Source: DASPUH01 sp035622975 (GTDB taxonomy: Bacteria > Chloroflexota > Limnocylindria > Limnocylindrales > CSP1-4). Taken from it: 26,592 nt of DNA. The position numbers and the translations under genes were made by a program. Location of the stretch: positions 1-26,592 of the forward strand of contig DASPUH010000056.1 in assembly GCA_035622975.1 (NCBI GenBank). The letters run 5' to 3'. Below the pieces are notes generated by a model, which was not told where the DNA came from, ran no database searches, and saw nothing but the letters and a program-made list of their open reading frames with translations. Shown here piece after piece: positions 23,941 to 26,592 of this stretch (positions are counted from its first letter, which is position 1; each line of letters starts with the position of its first letter).

Positions 23941-24870
23941 TCAGGGCAGGACGAGGCCCGGGAAGCCCTCCACGACCTGGTCCGCGGCCGGGGCGCTGAT
24001 GCTGAGCGGCGTGTCGAAGGTGAATGTCAGGTCGGCACTCGCCGACCCCTGGGCGCCACCGTCGATCGCGACCTTGATCTCACCGGGGCGGCCGCTGTCC
24101 TGGCGGGCCACGACGTCGAGGGTCACGCTTCCGAGCGAGCCCAGACCGGCTGTGGGGAGCGGCGCGAAGGGCACCGCGGAAGCGAGCGCCGAGGCGCTTT
24201 TCGCCGCGAGGCTGGCCAGGTCGGCCGGCCCCAGGACGACGTGGAGGTCCCAGCAGCTGGCGCTGCCGCACGAGACAGCAGTGACGGCTGGCGGCTGGGC
24301 CAGCCCGGAGAGGAAGCCGCTCATCGTACCGAGCGCCTGGGCCATCTGCGACGGGTTCGCCGAGGCCTCAGCGGAGGCGACGGGCAGGCCCCCCAGGCCG
24401 CCCAGGGCGGCGCTCGTCGTGTGGTGGTACTTGCCGTCATCGGCGATGCCCATGACCGTCCCCAGGGGGCCGAGCTTGAGGTAGACATCCGGGCCGACCA
24501 CGATGACCTCGCTCGTGCCGCCGCCGGCGAGACCGGCCGGCAGCGTGAGGGTCGCATCGACGGAACCGGTGACGGTGTCACTCTTGACCTCGACGGCCGT
24601 GCCGTCCAGCTTCACGGGGGCGCCGGTCGTTGCAGCGCCAGACGCGGCCGCATCCGGCGGGGCGGTGATGGTGCCGGCCAGGGTCAGCCGCGCGTCGACC
24701 TGCTTGACCGTGGCGAGCGACGACGAGATCGTCGCCAGGAGACCGCTCGCGTCAGGGGGTGTCGGACTGGCCGCGCCAGAACTGCAGGCGAGGACCGTGC
24801 AGGCGAGGGCTGCGGAGGCGAGGAGCACCCGGCCGCGGCGGGGCGGGCGGGGCAGGTTCGGCGAGGGCAC
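23941..24870 (-). CDS. Putative lipoprotein, LppX/LprG-like
   Basis: 309 residues from GTG 24870, with AAGGAG six bases upstream. The signal peptide ends in the lipobox VLAC (Cys29); Cys24 is a weaker alternative. The mature part alternates strands and helices and has LTLAGTITAP, VDATLTLPAG, EVIVVGPDVYLKLG and a C-terminal TFDTPLSISAPAADQV. The general layout (an amphipathic N-terminal helix with SSLATVKQVDARL, then strands with a D-VYLK-like segment) resembles the LppX/LprA/LprF/LprG lipid-carrying lipoproteins of Actinobacteria. In those organisms such proteins often work with exporters of the MMPL or MFS type, and an MMPL gene follows 84 bases downstream. The family match is by layout only and should be treated as tentative. 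Confidence 0.7.
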   Translation of the reverse strand: MPSPNLPRPPRRGRVLLASAALACTVLACSSGAASPTPPDASGLLATISSSLATVKQVDARLTLAGTITAPPDAAASGAATTGAPVKLDGTAVEVKSDTVTGSVDATLTLPAGLAGGGTSEVIVVGPDVYLKLGPLGTVMGIADDGKYHHTTSAALGGLGGLPVASAEASANPSQMAQALGTMSGFLSGLAQPPAVTAVSCGSASCWDLHVVLGPADLASLAAKSASALASAVPFAPLPTAGLGSLGSVTLDVVARQDSGRPGEIKVAIDGGAQGSASADLTFTFDTPLSISAPAADQVVEGFPGLVLP

Positions 24871-24964
24871 GAGCGGCTCCTTCAGCGCGGTGAGGCGCCG
24901 ACGGTACCGGCTGACGCGATCCCCGGGCTATGCGACGAACGTACCAGCGGGCTGCGCTGCCCGG

Positions 24965-25615
24965 CTATGGCAGCGCAGCGAAGGCGGTCGCGGCGGTCGT
25001 GTCGTCGGGCGCCTGGACGGCGATAAGCGTGTCACCGTTGACGTAGCCGTAGGTCTTGTTCTGGTTGCTGTCCGTGACGACCGTGACGCTCTTGCCGCCG
25101 ATCGAGGCGGTCGTGCTTGTGCCGCCGTCTTGCTGGTTCGCCGTGAGCAGCAGCTGGAGGAAGCTGTTGGCGTCGCCGTTCGACACCTGGATGGCGAAGT
25201 AGCTCACGTCAGGGCACGGATCGGACGCGGCCGGGCCGGGGGCGGCCAGGGCGAACGAGAAGGTTTCCGTGCTGCTCAACCCGGACAGGAGCGATCCGGC
25301 ACCGGCGAGGCCGGAGAGGGCGGCCGCCGGCAGCACGCCGGCAGGCATGCTGTAGGTGCTGGCGGGGGCGCCGCAGATCGTGGCCGGCAGCTTGGCCTCG
25401 AGGGTCGGGTTGCCATGCAAGCCCAGGCCGCCAAGGAGTCCGGAACCGCCGAGGCCGAGGCCGCTCGGGAGCGAGACCCCACCACCACCTCCGGCGGCGG
25501 TCGGCGCCGGCGTTGGCGTTGGCGTCGCGGTGGCACTGCTGCCGCACGCCGCGACGATGAGCGCCAGGACGAGGGCGCAGGCGGATGCGGCCGGCAGCCG
25601 CAGCGATCGGATCAT
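24965..25615 (-). CDS. Putative lipoprotein of unknown function with a Gly/Leu-rich segment
   Basis: 216 residues. GGGAGG (25621-25626) with 5-base spacing gives a strong ribosome site for ATG 25615. The signal peptide ends in the lipobox VAAC (Cys24), followed by a Thr/Pro linker and a Gly/Leu-rich, low-complexity stretch at about 42-70. The remaining domain has two cysteines (CGAP near 81 and DPCPD near 133) that could pair outside the cell. It ends with a small strand-rich unit (TASIGGKSVTVVTD, KTYGYVNGDTLIAV) that looks like a ligand- or inhibitor-type fold. No family was recognised. It lies 94 bases before the LppX-like gene and may share its transcript; a weak hairpin (24948-24963) lies between them. 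Confidence 0.75.
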   Translation of the reverse strand: MIRSLRLPAASACALVLALIVAACGSSATATPTPTPAPTAAGGGGGVSLPSGLGLGGSGLLGGLGLHGNPTLEAKLPATICGAPASTYSMPAGVLPAAALSGLAGAGSLLSGLSSTETFSFALAAPGPAASDPCPDVSYFAIQVSNGDANSFLQLLLTANQQDGGTSTTASIGGKSVTVVTDSNQNKTYGYVNGDTLIAVQAPDDTTAATAFAALP

Positions 25616-25631
25616 CTCAACCTCCCAGTCG

Positions 25632-25651
25632 GCCCGCGTCTCCCGGCGGGC
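25632..25651 (-). promoter_or_regulatory. Leader hairpin just upstream of the lipoprotein ribosome site
   Basis: GCCCGC (25632-25637) and GCGGGC (25646-25651) form a perfect 6-bp stem with an 8-base loop, ending 5 bases before the GGGAGG ribosome site. It leaves the site exposed, so it could stabilise the transcript end rather than repress translation. It may also be chance in GC-rich DNA. Confidence 0.25.
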
Positions 25652-25665
25652 GTTGCACGCGGCGC

Positions 25666-25671
25666 ATCATA
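25666..25671 (-). promoter_or_regulatory. Possible -10 element (TATGAT) for the lipoprotein gene at 25615
   Basis: TATGAT on the minus strand differs from TATAAT at one position and lies 50 bases before the ATG, with a plausible short leader. The region 17 bases upstream reads CCCCTG and gives no recognisable -35 element. Confidence 0.3.
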
Positions 25672-25971
25672 CAGGGGCGCTACGGGGCCAGGGGCAGGCC
25701 GGCGCCTGGAGGAGACCGTCGAGGGCGGCCGTGTAGCCGTGGGCCTTGGCCCCGCCGGCACCCCAGGACGGATCGACTGTGATGGGCCACCGGCCCGTCG
25801 ATCACGATGCGCTCGGCCGTCCCGCAGCCCCAGCGACGTTCACGGGCCGGTAATCCAGTCGAAAGACTCGGCGGGGATGATGTGACTTGGCAGCCGACCC
25901 CATCTCGGCCACCAGGACCGGACGCCGCCTCCCCGGCGACGGGAACCGCATAACCAATCGGCCCGGCATGG

Positions 25972-26010
25972 CCGGTGAGTGCCCTTCCTCCTCCTCCGGG
26001 GCCTCACCGG
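25972..26010. repeat. Inverted repeat with 8-bp arms
   Basis: CCGGTGAG (25972-25979) is the reverse complement of CTCACCGG (26003-26010), separated by 23 bases that include a pyrimidine run (CTTCCTCCTCCTCC). It may be a transcript-end structure downstream of uxaC or a protein-binding site. Confidence 0.35.
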
Positions 26011-26079
26011 TTGCATCCGGGTCCTTTGGTGTCCGGCGGCAGGCTGTGACTAGGCCCGACGACCACGACCCCGGGCTTC

Positions 26080-26092
26080 GCGGGGGCCCCGC
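26080..26092 (-). terminator. Hairpin downstream of uxaC, weak terminator candidate
   Basis: GCGGG (26080-26084) and CCCGC (26088-26092) pair perfectly around a 3-base loop, 15 bases after the uxaC stop on the minus strand. There is no T-run, so termination is uncertain. Confidence 0.25.
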
Positions 26093-26107
26093 TGGCCGTC
26101 CAGCTGA

Positions 26108-26592
26108 TCAAGTAGCGGGCGCACCCTCCGGGACCAGGCGATAGGCCCGCCTGGCGAGGCCGACCGCGAGGTCGACGGCCATCCGGGACGCCGCCTCCTC
26201 GTCAGCGACGCCCTGGACGACCAGGCCGGCCAGCCAGTTCGCTGTGACGCGCCGCCACAGGTCGTGGCGGGCGGGGATGGCGAACAACGACCGGGCATCG
26301 TCGTTGAAGCCGGCGAGGTTGGCCAGCCCGGCGATCTCCACGACCGCGTCCAGGTAGCGAGTGATGCCGCTCCGGCTGTCCAGGAACCACCACGGTGGGC
26401 CGACACGCAAAGCAGGGTAGTAACCCGCCAGCGGAGCCAGCTCGCGAGAGTAGGTGGTCTCGTCAAGGGTGAACACGATCAGCCGCAGCCGCTGATCGTT
26501 GCCGAAGCGCTCCAGCAACGGCCGGAGGTTTCGCGTGAACTCGGCAGCGACGGGGATGTCGGCGCCGAGGTCGGGGCCGAACCGCTCCAGGA
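26108..26592 (-). CDS. uxaC: Glucuronate isomerase (uronate isomerase), C-terminal part
   Basis: About 161 residues are visible; the gene continues past the right edge of the window. The sequence holds the conserved C-terminal blocks of uronate isomerase: VGPPWWFLDS, the segment LANLAGFNDDARS, IPARHDLWRR and the final ARRAYRL. The enzyme converts glucuronate to fructuronate and galacturonate to tagaturonate, the first step of hexuronate breakdown in the cytoplasm. The Asp residues in GFNDDAR and the Trp pair of PPWW fall where the family has them. The frame stays open to the window edge (reading LERFGPD near 26590), so a start near 26518 would be false. No partner genes such as uxuA or uxaB are in the window; they may lie beyond the edge. 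Confidence 0.92.
   Translation of the reverse strand, partial: LERFGPDLGADIPVAAEFTRNLRPLLERFGNDQRLRLIVFTLDETTYSRELAPLAGYYPALRVGPPWWFLDSRSGITRYLDAVVEIAGLANLAGFNDDARSLFAIPARHDLWRRVTANWLAGLVVQGVADEEAASRMAVDLAVGLARRAYRLVPEGAPAT

Larger units (their letters stand above)
25672..26107. other. Gene-poor gap between the lipoprotein gene and uxaC
   Basis: No convincing complete gene was found on either strand. The plus-strand frame at 25887-26144 is Arg/Gly/Pro-rich, has no ribosome site and overlaps uxaC, so it is not accepted. On the minus strand a short frame ending at 25667 reads DPSWGAGGAKAHGYTAALDG, which looks protein-like but has no start; it may be the worn end of a lost gene. The gap also holds a perfect 8-bp inverted repeat (25972-26010) and a short hairpin after the uxaC stop. 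Confidence 0.5.

Noticed and set aside
25887..26144. A short plus-strand ORF of 85 codons between the lipoprotein gene and uxaC
   Set aside because: Arg/Gly/Pro-rich, no ribosome site, and its end overlaps uxaC on the other strand.
1..26592. CRISPR arrays, tRNA or rRNA genes, insertion sequences or phage genes
   Set aside because: No evenly spaced direct repeats, tRNA-like cloverleaf, rRNA segment, transposase or integrase was seen on either strand by reading.

Overview
The window is very GC-rich, with GTG and TTG starts mixed with ATG and genes packed so that stop and start codons often overlap. The gene mix suggests a Chloroflexota bacterium, possibly of the Limnocylindria/Ellin6529 type; a high-GC actinobacterium is the main alternative. 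Supporting clues are a DUF951 protein, TldD/TldE, paired DUF881 proteins, lipoproteins with WSxDG repeats and an isoquinoline-oxidoreductase-like molybdoenzyme. No rRNA, tRNA, CRISPR array, insertion sequence or phage gene was recognised. The phylum is an inference from gene content only.

Left part (1-7082): mostly plus-strand envelope genes. There is the tail of a probable secreted propeller protein (1-159), a CapA-type metallophosphoesterase on the minus strand (180-1799), two lipoproteins made of WSxDG-type repeats (2020-3204 and 3410-4735), a membrane-anchored alpha/beta hydrolase (4814-6166) and a small two-helix membrane protein with a TTG start (6228-7082). A 23-codon upstream ORF (3339-3410) ends by TGATG overlap on the second lipoprotein.

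Central part (23856 down to 7151, all minus strand): one very tight gene train. In transcription order it encodes an MMPL/RND transporter, an orphan family-5 peptide-type solute-binding lipoprotein, a membrane-anchored HExxH peptidase of the MA type, two DUF881 proteins, TldD, TldE/PmbA, DUF951, an MFS exporter, an L-asparaginase, a YtcJ-type amidohydrolase, a 26-residue mini-ORF with a Rossmann fingerprint, and a fused [2Fe-2S]/molybdopterin hydroxylase. Six of the junctions are 4-base ATGA/GTGA overlaps and one more is a probable TGATG, so much of the train is probably translationally coupled. Functionally it mixes envelope work (MMPL, MA peptidase, DUF881), peptide handling (binding protein, TldD/E) and amide or heterocycle catabolism (asparaginase, amidohydrolase, hydroxylase). 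A joint peptide or amide scavenging role is only an inference.

Right part (23941-26592): two minus-strand lipoproteins of unknown role, a gene-poor gap of about 480 bases with inverted repeats and a possible decayed coding fragment, and the C-terminal part of glucuronate isomerase (UxaC) running off the window edge.

The most interesting items are a perfect 8-bp stem that would hide the ribosome-binding site of the MMPL gene, the Rossmann-like mini-ORF coupled to the molybdoenzyme, and the coupled upstream ORF of the second lipoprotein.
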